NCBI GenBank assembly: GCA_964562045.1
Contig: CAZLRR010000001.1
Location: 1-64,000 of the forward strand
Source: UBA583 sp964562045
GTDB taxonomy: Archaea > Nanobdellota > Nanobdellia > Woesearchaeales > UBA583
Length of the DNA: 64,000 nucleotides
Direction: 5' to 3'
Under the pieces are notes generated by a model that saw only the letters and a list, made by a program, of their open reading frames with translations, was not told the DNA's origin and did no database searches. This document shows positions 49,126 through 58,800 of the stretch, piece by piece. The first letter of the stretch is position 1; the number at the start of each line of letters is the position of its first letter. Position numbers and translations under genes: made by a program.

Positions 49126-50748
49126 TTATGATGCTCCCGGAGGACCACTGCCCGTTATTTCTTCTTGAGACGTTATAGAATCCTCCCCAGAGGGAATTGG
49201 AGTCTGAACTGAGTTGTCTCTTAAAGTAAAACCATCATTACTAATCACGCTAATTAATTCCTCCCATTTCTGAGTAAAAGCTGTCTCAGCATCACATTTT
49301 CCAACATAAAAATTAACTTGCTCTTGCTGTTCTTCATAAAATACATTTAAAAAAATTTTCTCCTTATCTCTACCTTCGGGAAGTGCATAATTTGAAATCT
49401 CTAAATATGAGGCATACGCCTCAACTTTTCTATCTTTACTATCATAATTTCTGAAAGGCATGTACCTCAAATCTTTGAAATCACTTGTGAAAAAGTCATT
49501 ATTTCTATTCTCTAAACTATATGAGAAACTAAATTCATTTATAATTGAGGGCTGAGCGTAAAAGTCAGGAGTAAACCTAGCATAGTTATTTCTAGGAACT
49601 ATTACAATAGGAATCTGAACTTTATTTTGATCTTCTTCAACACAATAAATGTGAGAAGTCTTAGGTGTTACAATTTCATAGTCCATAACTTTTCTATCGG
49701 TCGCTCGAACATCTTTGACATAGAATTTCCTCTCTAAAATTTCATCACTTGGCATATTTACAGATAAGTTATCATTAGCACCACCATAACTTTCAAAGTT
49801 ATCAGGATTTAGTACAATATTAGGAGCAGTTAATCTCATACCTAATGTGCATTGACCTTCTTGTAAGTTTTCTAATTTGTCAGTTATAAGAGAACCTTGT
49901 TGCCTTACTGGATCCTTAAATGGAACTTGTATTACTTCACCATTAGACTGTTTTACAGACATATATAATTTTGCATTGGGATATAAAGTATTATATTGCG
50001 CAACAAAATTTGCACTTCCTTCTTTTAATTCTGCATTCAGTTTTTTTAGAAATTTTTGTTTTAATGTTGAATCAACAGTCTTGACAGAGGAACTAACTGG
50101 CCTATTCTTTAATTCCCTCTCTTCCCAATAATATAGTTTATTCTCAGAACACACATATCCTTCAATTCCTCCCCCCTCATACCCCTTACATCCATCAGGA
50201 ATAATAACACTAATTCCTTTATCACTTTCAATATATTTTTCAATAATCATATATGCTTCCCAACTAAGAGAAGTTTTTTTGTCCCAGTCAATATATCCTC
50301 TTCGCGTAGATCCATCACTCAGTTGGTATGTAATACTACCCAAATTTCCACTTTGATCGGCCTTAGTTACAAACCGATATCGGACATCTCTATCTTGATA
50401 ATACTTATTTTCATAATATCCCTCACTATTTCGGATATCTCGGGGCACTTTTGACCAAGAAGATTTTCCTTTTAATTCGTTCTCAGTTTGATAAGGATGT
50501 ATATCTACCAATTCCTTTAAACCTTGAGGAATCTCATTTATATTTAATTCATTATAATCATTATCAAAAAATATTGGGTCTGCCTCTGAATTGGAATAAA
50601 ATATAGTATAGACATCTCCAAAATAAGCAAGATTTATTGAAACTTCCTCTTCTTTTAATTCAATGTATTCAACACCATCAACATAAGCATTAACTCCTAT
50701 AAAAAGTCCCATAAATACAAACAACATAATTAATATTTTTTTATTCAT
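49126..50748 (-). CDS. Secreted surface protein, module A
   Basis: 540 residues with signal peptide MNKKILIMLFVFMGLFIGVNA. The first half (about 220 residues) is unlike anything in module B. The second half is mosaic with the C-terminal part of the protein at 53441-55810: blocks such as DYEIVTPKTSHIYCVEEDQ and EFSFSYSLENRNNDFF are identical, and segments between them differ. It ends in a proline/serine-rich tail (TPIPSG, then GSGPPGAS). No membrane anchor. Its ATG overlaps the preceding frame by eight bases (ATGAATAA), exactly as in module B. Confidence 0.8.
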   Translation of the reverse strand: MNKKILIMLFVFMGLFIGVNAYVDGVEYIELKEEEVSINLAYFGDVYTIFYSNSEADPIFFDNDYNELNINEIPQGLKELVDIHPYQTENELKGKSSWSKVPRDIRNSEGYYENKYYQDRDVRYRFVTKADQSGNLGSITYQLSDGSTRRGYIDWDKKTSLSWEAYMIIEKYIESDKGISVIIPDGCKGYEGGGIEGYVCSENKLYYWEERELKNRPVSSSVKTVDSTLKQKFLKKLNAELKEGSANFVAQYNTLYPNAKLYMSVKQSNGEVIQVPFKDPVRQQGSLITDKLENLQEGQCTLGMRLTAPNIVLNPDNFESYGGANDNLSVNMPSDEILERKFYVKDVRATDRKVMDYEIVTPKTSHIYCVEEDQNKVQIPIVIVPRNNYARFTPDFYAQPSIINEFSFSYSLENRNNDFFTSDFKDLRYMPFRNYDSKDRKVEAYASYLEISNYALPEGRDKEKIFLNVFYEEQQEQVNFYVGKCDAETAFTQKWEELISVISNDGFTLRDNSVQTPIPSGEDSITSQEEITGSGPPGAS

Positions 50749-51782
50749 TTTCTTTAGCCTCCACGTTTAATACACCCATGCCAGGATTAGTTTCAATGGT
50801 TGGATCTAATATCTCTTTACCATTTACAAGGAAATTTGTTAAAGAGACAAATTCTTCTTTGCCTTCCTCATCTGTCACAATTATGTAAATGTCTTGAACT
50901 TCGGAACCCTCAGCTATTCCAGTAAGTTCTGTTTGATAGTATTCAACATTTTCTTTTTGTCCAAAAGCCGGAATAGTGTCGATTTTTACAACCTCTGAAT
51001 CCAAAGCATTACCAGTCCTATCATCCCTTACAATTGGAACTTCAACGCTACTAAAAGCCCTTGCACCATTACATTGGATGTCGTAATAAAGCAGAGCTTT
51101 ATCCTGGTCTCCTTCAAAATCACTTCCTCGAACATCATAGTGAACATCAACTAATAAATCATTACCAACATGCAACGTAGGAGTTCTGGAACTCTCTGGA
51201 GTTATATGGGTTGTAGGAGCTAATTTAAACATTGAAACTAAGGCATCGTTACTAAAGATTCCTTCACAAGAAATTCCTGCACCACTACCAAGAACTCCGG
51301 CATCGAAGTCACATAAGAATGGCAGAACTTCGGATTTGTGGAAAATCTCAAATTCGTCTTTTCTTGTTTTCTTTTTACCGTCTAATTCATACTCATGTTC
51401 TAATACTAAAACATTAAATCTATATTTTCCATTAGAGTCTGTTAAAGTTACAGTATTTTGATTTGAACCATCTTTTGCTGTAACCAAAGTTCTTGGATTC
51501 AAGTCAGTATAACTTCTCATTTCATCTCCATTGCTTTCATAATATCCTTGCGGACAATATTCTGCTCCAGATTTGGAACTATCACAAATAAATGAAACCT
51601 TAGTTCTAACAACAGACCCCCCAGAGATTACTCCGTGTGTGAATCTATACATGATGGATAAACGGCCAGTTAAAGGATCATATCCCATAAACCTAGACTC
51701 TGGGAATGGTGGCAGGAATGTAGGTTCAATCTGATCTTCTTCAATATCTTGTAATAAGCCTTCAGTGAATGCAGACCAATCC
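50741..51782 (-). pseudogene. 5'-truncated copy of the large surface-protein gene
   Basis: This frame corresponds to only the last 350 codons or so of the 1445-codon gene. Similarity begins abruptly at 51782 (codons for DWSAFTEGLL), next to the vapB promoter. An internal ATG at 51688 (MGYDPLTGR) would give 315 residues without a signal peptide. From 50960 to about 51650 the DNA is almost identical to 56004-56694. The final 80 residues then diverge (YYQTELTGIAEGS against FYTAQETLKKG). It is silent unless recombined. Confidence 0.82.
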
Positions 51783-51830
51783 GATAGATTTACATATCTA
51801 AAAATACTATAAGTATTATTTATAATAAAA

Positions 51831-52058
51831 ATGGCATCAATTTCAGTTTCAATTCCCGATAATTTGAGAAATCAAATCTCTACAATTAAAACAATTAACT
51901 GGTCAGCAGTCGCTAGAGAAGCATTTGAAGAAAAGTTGAAGGAAATAAATCTTTTAAAATCAATTGTTAATAAAAGCAAATTGTCTTCAAAAGATGCACA
52001 AGAACTAACTAAAGAGATTAAAGAAGGAATAGAAAAAAAACATAAGTTAAGAAAATAA
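51831..52058 (+). CDS. VapB-like antitoxin
   Basis: 75 residues. The start ISVSIPDNLRNQI followed by INWSAVAREAFEEKL is a ribbon-helix-helix or AbrB-like DNA-binding pattern common in archaeal VapB antitoxins, and the rest is a charged helical tail for toxin binding. It ends one base before the toxin ATG. Its start region lies where the truncated surface gene begins, so the module sits at that breakpoint. Confidence 0.8.
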   Translation: MASISVSIPDNLRNQISTIKTINWSAVAREAFEEKLKEINLLKSIVNKSKLSSKDAQELTKEIKEGIEKKHKLRK

Positions 52059-52059
52059 A

Positions 52060-52469
52060 ATGGATGTTGTAGTTGATGTTAATGTTATTATTTCCGTTTT
52101 GATTAAACCGGGAAAACCAATAGAATTATTTTTTAACGATTCATTAAGGCGATATTCTTGTGATTATGTTTTTGAGAAATTAAATGCAAAAAAAGAAATA
52201 ATCTCAAAAAAAAACAAAAATTTCTAAAGAGGAATTGGAGATTCTTTTCAGTATTATTAAGAAACAAATAATAATCGTCCCATATGAAGATTATTGTGAG
52301 TATTTGTTTACTCCATTATATTCTTCTCCTGATTTTTTTGATATTCCTTATTTGGCTTTGGCAATGAAATTAAGAGCATATCTTTGGACAAATGATAAGG
52401 CGTTGAAAAAACAAGATTTTGTAAAAGGTTATTGCTACACACGAATTGTTTGAATTATTAAAAAAGTAA
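52060..52469 (+). pseudogene. VapC-like PIN toxin, two frameshifts
   Basis: The frame starts MDVVVDVNVIISVLIKPG (PIN motif with the first Asp) and stops at 52225. Removing one A from the nine-A run at 52206-52214 restores SKEELEILFSII and then YSSPDFFDIPYLALAMKL and LWTNDKAL, with the other acidic residues. A second extra base near GGTT (52423-52427) hides the normal end VIATHELFELLKK and stop at 52467-52469. Two +1 shifts in homopolymers mean either a dead toxin or sequencing error. Confidence 0.78.
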
Positions 52470-52473
52470 AGGT

Positions 52474-52577
52474 TTTATCCAAATTTCTTGTTTTTTATCC
52501 CACAATTTGAGTTAGCTTTATAAATATAGAATTACTTTATAGAGTAAAGAATAGTTATGTATAACTTAAAAAATGAC
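52474..52577 (+). repeat. Island repeat R5, long form with promoter
   Basis: Nearly identical to R4 (48260-48362), including the TATA box at 52516-52526 and the ATGAC that opens the next gene. It begins five bases after the end of the PIN gene. Confidence 0.85.
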
Positions 52578-53385
52578 AAGTTTTAAAAAAACTCTTGATG
52601 ATGTATTGAATATGGGAATTTGGGATACAACGAAAAAAATTGGTTTAACTGCATTAGCTGTTGGAACTTTAGGTCTTGCAGGAGGAGTAAATAAAGCAGA
52701 TGCAGCAGTTCAATTGGCACCCCAAGAACAGGCATACGTAAGAGAAAGTTTTTCAATGGATGAAATTGGTTATTGGGTAGATAGGATAAGCCTTGGTGCC
52801 GAAGGATATAATAGAGAATTATCTGAGGCAATAGAAGGGGGGATATTCGAAGAAAATCCAAAAATATTAGAAACTGCAAGAGAAATGAATCCTACTAATT
52901 ATGGGAAAAGTCTTCGTTGGGATGGAACCCCTAGATCATTGAAAAATATTCAAAGAGAAAATTATTTCTGTGCATTTTTAGCGTCCCTAAATTATAGTTT
53001 AGAAGACATCAAAGCATATAAAAAATATTGGAGAAATCCTGCAACTATGCCCGAGAGTTTAAAGTCAGAAGTTGAAAGAAGAGACAAGGCTTTAGAAACA
53101 TTTGTTAATGCACAAGTAGATGATAAATTTGGGCTAATATACGAGATATTGGTAGATTCAGGCTGGAAATCAAATGAAGCCAGTTTAAGAATATTACAAA
53201 GACTTGCCTTAACTTATAAACCAGAAACAAGTAATAGTAGAGCAATTGTTGCACTAACAACAAAAGTTGCAGGAAAAAACCCAAGTGCGACAGAATTACA
53301 CACAGAAGATGAAAATGGAAATGATTTTATGGTAACAACTACTCAATGGAATTATGGTCCAATTTCTGTTGCACGTAAGGAATAA
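52573..53385 (+). CDS. Small secreted protein, module B
   Basis: 270 residues. After a short cytosolic stretch, a signal peptide (KKIGLTALAVGTLGLAGGV, then KADAAVQ with a likely AxA cleavage site) precedes a hydrophilic helical body. The leader is similar to that of the module A protein (LAVG.L.LGLAG), while the rest is not. Not recognised. It is convergent with the surface-protein pair, 55 bp away. Confidence 0.75.
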   Translation: MTSFKKTLDDVLNMGIWDTTKKIGLTALAVGTLGLAGGVNKADAAVQLAPQEQAYVRESFSMDEIGYWVDRISLGAEGYNRELSEAIEGGIFEENPKILETAREMNPTNYGKSLRWDGTPRSLKNIQRENYFCAFLASLNYSLEDIKAYKKYWRNPATMPESLKSEVERRDKALETFVNAQVDDKFGLIYEILVDSGWKSNEASLRILQRLALTYKPETSNSRAIVALTTKVAGKNPSATELHTEDENGNDFMVTTTQWNYGPISVARKE

Positions 53386-53440
53386 ATCAAACTAAAACCT
53401 CAATATTCTTTTCTAAAATTTGATAAAGAGATATAATCCT

Positions 53441-55810
53441 CTAATCATCAGATAACTCATCATTGTTCCCTCCAGAGGGAATTGGAGTCTGAACTGTGCT
53501 CTCTCTTGAAGTAGATCCATCATTTCTAATTTCATTTAAAAAGTTCTTCCATTTCTGAGTAAATGCTGTTTCTGCATCACATCTTGCAATATGAAACTTA
53601 ACTTGTTCTTGTTGGTCTTCATAGAATGCATTTAATGTTATTTCTTCTTTATCTCTACCTTCTGGCAAAGCATAATTGGAGATTTCTAAGTATGCGTAAT
53701 ATGTACTAACCTCGGGAGAGGTTGTAGGACCATAATCTAAAATTTTGAAATCACTTGTGAAAAAGTCATTATTTCTATTCTCCAAACTATATGAGAAACT
53801 AAATTCATTAATTATTTCTGGTTTGGAATAGTGTCCGTCAGGATAAAATTTCTCAACATTTAATCTAGGAACAATAACTATTGGAATCTGAACTTTATTT
53901 TGATCTTCTTCAACACAATAAATGTGAGAAGTCTTAGGTGTTACAATTTCATAGTCCATTTCCTCACCATCTTCTCCACGAACCTCAGCAACATAGAATT
54001 TCTTCTCTAAAATTTCATCGCTCGGGAGATTTACAGACAGATTATCATTAGCACCACCATAACTTTCAAAGTTATCAGGATTTAAATCCACGTTTGGAGC
54101 TGTTAATCTCATCTTAAGACTGCATTGTCCCGCTTGTAGATTTTCCAAAGTCTCCGTTATATCTGAGCCCTGCTGAAGTTGAGGACTAGTAAATACTTGG
54201 GAAGTTCCATCCTCATATTCAACATAAACTCTAGCATTCTCATATAAAGTATTATATGTTAAGAATACTGGATGTGGGCCATCTTTTAGTTTATCGTTGA
54301 TTTTTTCAATAACTTTATTTTTTAACCCCTCATTAAATCTAGGCCTTGGAGTAGTAGGTTCTGGTAAAATATGCCCCTCAATTAACCAATCATTATCTTT
54401 TGCCTCTTTTAAAATATTAACCATCTCTTTTTGTGTTTTATCAAATACTCCAAATTTCCATTGTCCATCAACTTTTGAATAATCAAGTTTGCTAGAACTT
54501 GGCTTACTAATTGTTAAAGCATCATATTTAGATAAAATCTCATTAAAGGACTTATTCGGATCAATAGTCTCAGTTCTTGTTTTTTGTTGACTCTCCGAAT
54601 CAGATGAACCCTCTGAATTTCCAGAGTAAGGGTTACCATTCACTTCAAATAATTCTACAACTTTATCCTCTCCAATTCGGTATTTTTTTATATCTCCCAA
54701 AGTAGTTTTTTCAGTGATGATTTTCTCTTCACCTATAGTTTCAAGTCTAACATAATAGTCAGCATCATGACTTGTTGGATGCGACTTAAATTTATTACTG
54801 TTTGCATCATAATAGTAAACAGTCATCCCATCATAAAGTTTCAATTCTTCAACACCATTTGGATTTTTATAAATATAGTAGTTATCTTTATTTTTATTTG
54901 GAATTGAAGGAATTAATTCATTAATTTTAAAATTCTCTAAAATAATCGTTTGTTCTATATCTGCAGAAAGCCCATCACAAAAAGAATGTGAATTAGTAGT
55001 CGCACCAAAATCTACTTCCCCTATAGGTTTATAGGCACAACCATAGGTTTTTTCAATACTACCCGCACTTCCTAACTTATAAATGTCGTAATTACTTATT
55101 GGTTCATTTTTATATACAAAATCAGAAACAGATACGATATAATTCCCAACTTTTTTAAAATTAGTTCTTATTGTTGTCGGATCCACATCTATTTTTTTTT
55201 CTCCTTTATAAGTCCGCTGATTTACATGATAAATATTGTATGTATTTCCATCCCAAACAACAGAAACTGTTCCAGTACGTAACGGAAAACTCAAATCTTG
55301 AAATTTAAGCGAATCTTTATACTTATAGTAAAACTCGTTATTTTCCCCAAATATAAGTGGATAATAATTACAATAAATTCCTTTTTTAATTTCTTTGCCT
55401 TTCTCTTTACCTTTATCAAAAGTATATGAATTTTTTATTACGACACAATAACTGCTACCACTTTTAATAATAAATTCTGGATTAGCTTCTTCAATTATCG
55501 CTAAATCATCGAAAACTTTATATCTAAAAGTTACTTCTTCTTCCCCAGTTTCTGAGACTTGTGGCTCTTCAATTATCACGGCTTGTTTTCTCTCCTCAAC
55601 ATACCTCAAACCCCAAGGATTATTCGCATCACTTTTACGATGTTTCGGATGTTTGAATCCGTCAGAATATACAAAACCATTTTTATCATACTCGGCCTTA
55701 ATTGAATCTCGTGTACCATCAAAGAAAAAAAACGTAGTTTTCTCAGCAAAAACACTGCCCCCCATAAATACAATCCCTAAAATCAATATAACTAAAAATT
55801 TTTTATTCAT
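53441..55810 (-). CDS. Secreted surface protein, module B
   Basis: 789 residues from ATG (MNKKFLVILILG), preceded by a strong Shine-Dalgarno GGAGGTGA six bases upstream; an in-frame GTG three codons earlier is inside this site and is rejected. The signal peptide ends near SVFAEK. The first 500 residues are specific to this copy. The last 280 are mosaic with the module A protein, ending in TPIPSGGNNDE. No anchor. It overlaps the end of the 1445-codon gene by eight bases, so the pair is translated together and may form one surface complex. Confidence 0.82.
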   Translation of the reverse strand: MNKKFLVILILGIVFMGGSVFAEKTTFFFFDGTRDSIKAEYDKNGFVYSDGFKHPKHRKSDANNPWGLRYVEERKQAVIIEEPQVSETGEEEVTFRYKVFDDLAIIEEANPEFIIKSGSSYCVVIKNSYTFDKGKEKGKEIKKGIYCNYYPLIFGENNEFYYKYKDSLKFQDLSFPLRTGTVSVVWDGNTYNIYHVNQRTYKGEKKIDVDPTTIRTNFKKVGNYIVSVSDFVYKNEPISNYDIYKLGSAGSIEKTYGCAYKPIGEVDFGATTNSHSFCDGLSADIEQTIILENFKINELIPSIPNKNKDNYYIYKNPNGVEELKLYDGMTVYYYDANSNKFKSHPTSHDADYYVRLETIGEEKIITEKTTLGDIKKYRIGEDKVVELFEVNGNPYSGNSEGSSDSESQQKTRTETIDPNKSFNEILSKYDALTISKPSSSKLDYSKVDGQWKFGVFDKTQKEMVNILKEAKDNDWLIEGHILPEPTTPRPRFNEGLKNKVIEKINDKLKDGPHPVFLTYNTLYENARVYVEYEDGTSQVFTSPQLQQGSDITETLENLQAGQCSLKMRLTAPNVDLNPDNFESYGGANDNLSVNLPSDEILEKKFYVAEVRGEDGEEMDYEIVTPKTSHIYCVEEDQNKVQIPIVIVPRLNVEKFYPDGHYSKPEIINEFSFSYSLENRNNDFFTSDFKILDYGPTTSPEVSTYYAYLEISNYALPEGRDKEEITLNAFYEDQQEQVKFHIARCDAETAFTQKWKNFLNEIRNDGSTSRESTVQTPIPSGGNNDELSDD

Positions 55811-58800
55811 TTCCTTCACCTCCTTTAATACCTACATTTAATGGACCCTTAGACCCAAGAATTTCATCTCGCCCAACCCTAATTCCTGAAATTGCAACAA
55901 ACTCTTCAACGCCATCTTCATTAATTCTTTGAACATAAATATTTTTAATTTTCCCTTTTTTTAAAGTCTCTTGAGCAGTGTAAAACTTAGTATCACTTGA
56001 AGTTCCAAAAGCCGGAATAGTGTCGATTTTTACAATCTCTGAATCCAAAGCATTACCAGTCCTATCATCCCTTACAATTGGAACTTCAACGCTACTAAAA
56101 GCCCTTGCACCATTACATTGGATGTCGTAATAAAGCAGAGCTTTATCCTGGTCTCCTTCAAAATCACTTCCTCGAACATCATAGTGAACATCAACTAATA
56201 AATCATTACCAACATGCAACGTAGGAGTTCTGGAACTCTCTGGAGTTATATGGGTTGTAGGAGCTAATTTAAACATTGAAACTAAGGCATCGTTACTAAA
56301 GATTCCTTCACAAGAAATTCCTGCACCACTACCAAGAACTCCGGCATCGAAGTCACATAAGAATGGCAGAACTTCGGATTTGTGGAAAATCTCAAATTCG
56401 TCTTTTCTTGTTTTCTTTTTACCGTCTAATTCATACTCATGTTCTAATACTAAAACATTAAATCTATATTTTCCATTAGAGTCTGTTAAAGTTACAGTAT
56501 TTTGATTTGAACCATCTTTTGCTGTAACCAAAGTTCTTGGATTCAAGTCAGTATAACTTCTCATTTCATCTCCATTGCTTTCATAATATCCTTGCGGACA
56601 ATATTCTGCTCCAGATTTGGAACTATCACAAATAAATGAAACCTTAGTTCTAACAACAGACCCACCAGAGATTACTCCGTGTGTGAATCTATACATAATA
56701 GATAATCTTCCAGTTAAAGGATCATATCCCATAAATCTGGATTCTGGGAATGGTGGCAGGAATGTAGGTTCAATCTGGTCTTCTTCAATCTCGGAAAGAA
56801 GTCCTTCAGTGAATGCAGACCAATCTCCAGTAACTGCTCCAAGACATACTTTGTTTGCAAGTTGTTCTGTCCCTAATCCTGCTTGAGAAAACCACGTTCC
56901 TTTATATCTATCATTTAAAGCTTTATCTCCATCCCTCATTCCTTCAACAACACCACTATATAAATCTTTTGACCTGTCAATTCCCTTATCAAAATCCTTA
57001 TCTGGACTTGTCGTCAAAGTTTTAAATACAACATTTGTTGCAATATCACAAACTGCAGTTGCTAAAAGTCTTTCACAATAAGAACCTTTTAACTCTCCCG
57101 TCTTTACAGATTCAAGACATGCACGGATATCCTTTTGTAATTTTAATAAATTCTTTAAATGAGAATAAGTTTTAGTGATACAACCACACCTAATAGATTC
57201 CAAAATATTATCGCTTGGATCATAACCTGCACCCCCCTCAACTCCTGGAAGCCAACATTTAGTCTCATCAAACCTGTCAGGACCCTCAGTATAACAAACA
57301 CCACTTGCGGCTTGGACATTAATACTTGAAGGTCTCTCCCCGGCATTTAATTTTCCATTGTCAAATTGACCTTCACCATAGTTTGCAGGCACACACTTCT
57401 GATTAAACCTATACTCTCCAGTTTCCGAAGTTTGTTTCCATAAACCAACACTCTCCTCTTCATATTGAGTAACTGAACCAGAAACCAAAACACCATGAAT
57501 AGGATTACCATTTGAATCTTTTCCATATTCACAATAACTTCCAACACTTAAACTATCAAATTGAGCAACAAGACTTCCTTTCTCACCATTTTCTCCTCCA
57601 CCATAAATATGACCATTAGTTTCCCTCTCCAAATCAGTAACTCTTCCATTTTCAAGAGCTAAAACACCATTTTGTCCAGGATCTAAATTCTCAAAACCAT
57701 TCCCATCACACTTTTGAGGAGTAGGTAAACAAGCAACCCTATCACAAGCTAAAAATAATTCATGATAATCTTCTGGAGTTTGCTGTGAAGTTGCAAATTT
57801 CAACCTTTCAAGAGTACACCACGCCATTCCGGCATAAACTCCTTTCTGAGTCCAATCAACTGCATCCTCAGTAAATTCAATAGTATCATTCAAAAAACCA
57901 ATCGCATCATCAACTTTTTCGGGTGTGAGCCATTTACTATGATCATACGGATTTTCAACATTTACAACCCCCTCAAAATAAATAGGGTTTCTCGTATCTA
58001 CTAAAACATCATTCCCATTTGCAGAATAAGTTATGTGTGCTGCAAAAGCAAGTTTAAGTTCTTCTGCTTCCTGCCAAAAATCTTCCCAACTATCATATTG
58101 TGTAGGTTTATCGCTAATACCCTCAGGCACTCTTTTAATTTCAACTGGGAAATAAGCTAATAATTCATTTGGATCTTCTGGACTAATCATAGCTCTTGTA
58201 TTTTCATTTGAAATACTTCCAACTCTAGATGAATCATATTTTTTATAATCAGGACTTACACTAAATGCACGCAAATCTGTAACATCTCCGCCACAAACGT
58301 ATCTAAAAGATGCAAAAACAGAAATTTCAAGACCATCATTACCAATAGGAGAATTTTGAGCCTGAGTAATTTCAGCAGAATAAATTGTGTTTGGAGTAAC
58401 TGTTACCTCTTGCACATCCCAACAACTATTTCCTAAATCAAGAGTAACACTTAAAGTATCCAAACCTAAATTTCCAAAAGGATCTTCAATAAAAAAACAT
58501 AATTCGTTTCGAGATTTTACATCGGGATTAGTTAATACCTCATCAACTTCATCTTCAACCAACACAACAACTGCTTCAAATTCTCCCTCATTATTTACTT
58601 CAATTTCTTCTTGATCTATCGCAGATAAAAAGTCAAGATCTCCCAAATCTCTTCTTATCTCATCAACAATATCTAGAAATGTCGGCGAAGAAGATTCCCA
58701 TTCACGTAATACTTCATTTTGATTTCTTTCGTTATTTAAAAGAGCTTCTTGTTTTTCAATATTAAATCTATCAACAAATTCTTGACAAGAAACAACTTCT

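Noticed and set aside
50741..51688. Treating the 315-codon frame as an independent intact gene
   Set aside because: The start is an internal Met of the large surface protein, there is no signal peptide, and similarity continues upstream of it to an abrupt end. It is better described as a truncated copy.
52206..52214. Programmed frameshifting at the A9 run of the PIN gene
   Set aside because: A second, separate shift is also needed to restore the C-terminus, which makes decay or sequencing error simpler.
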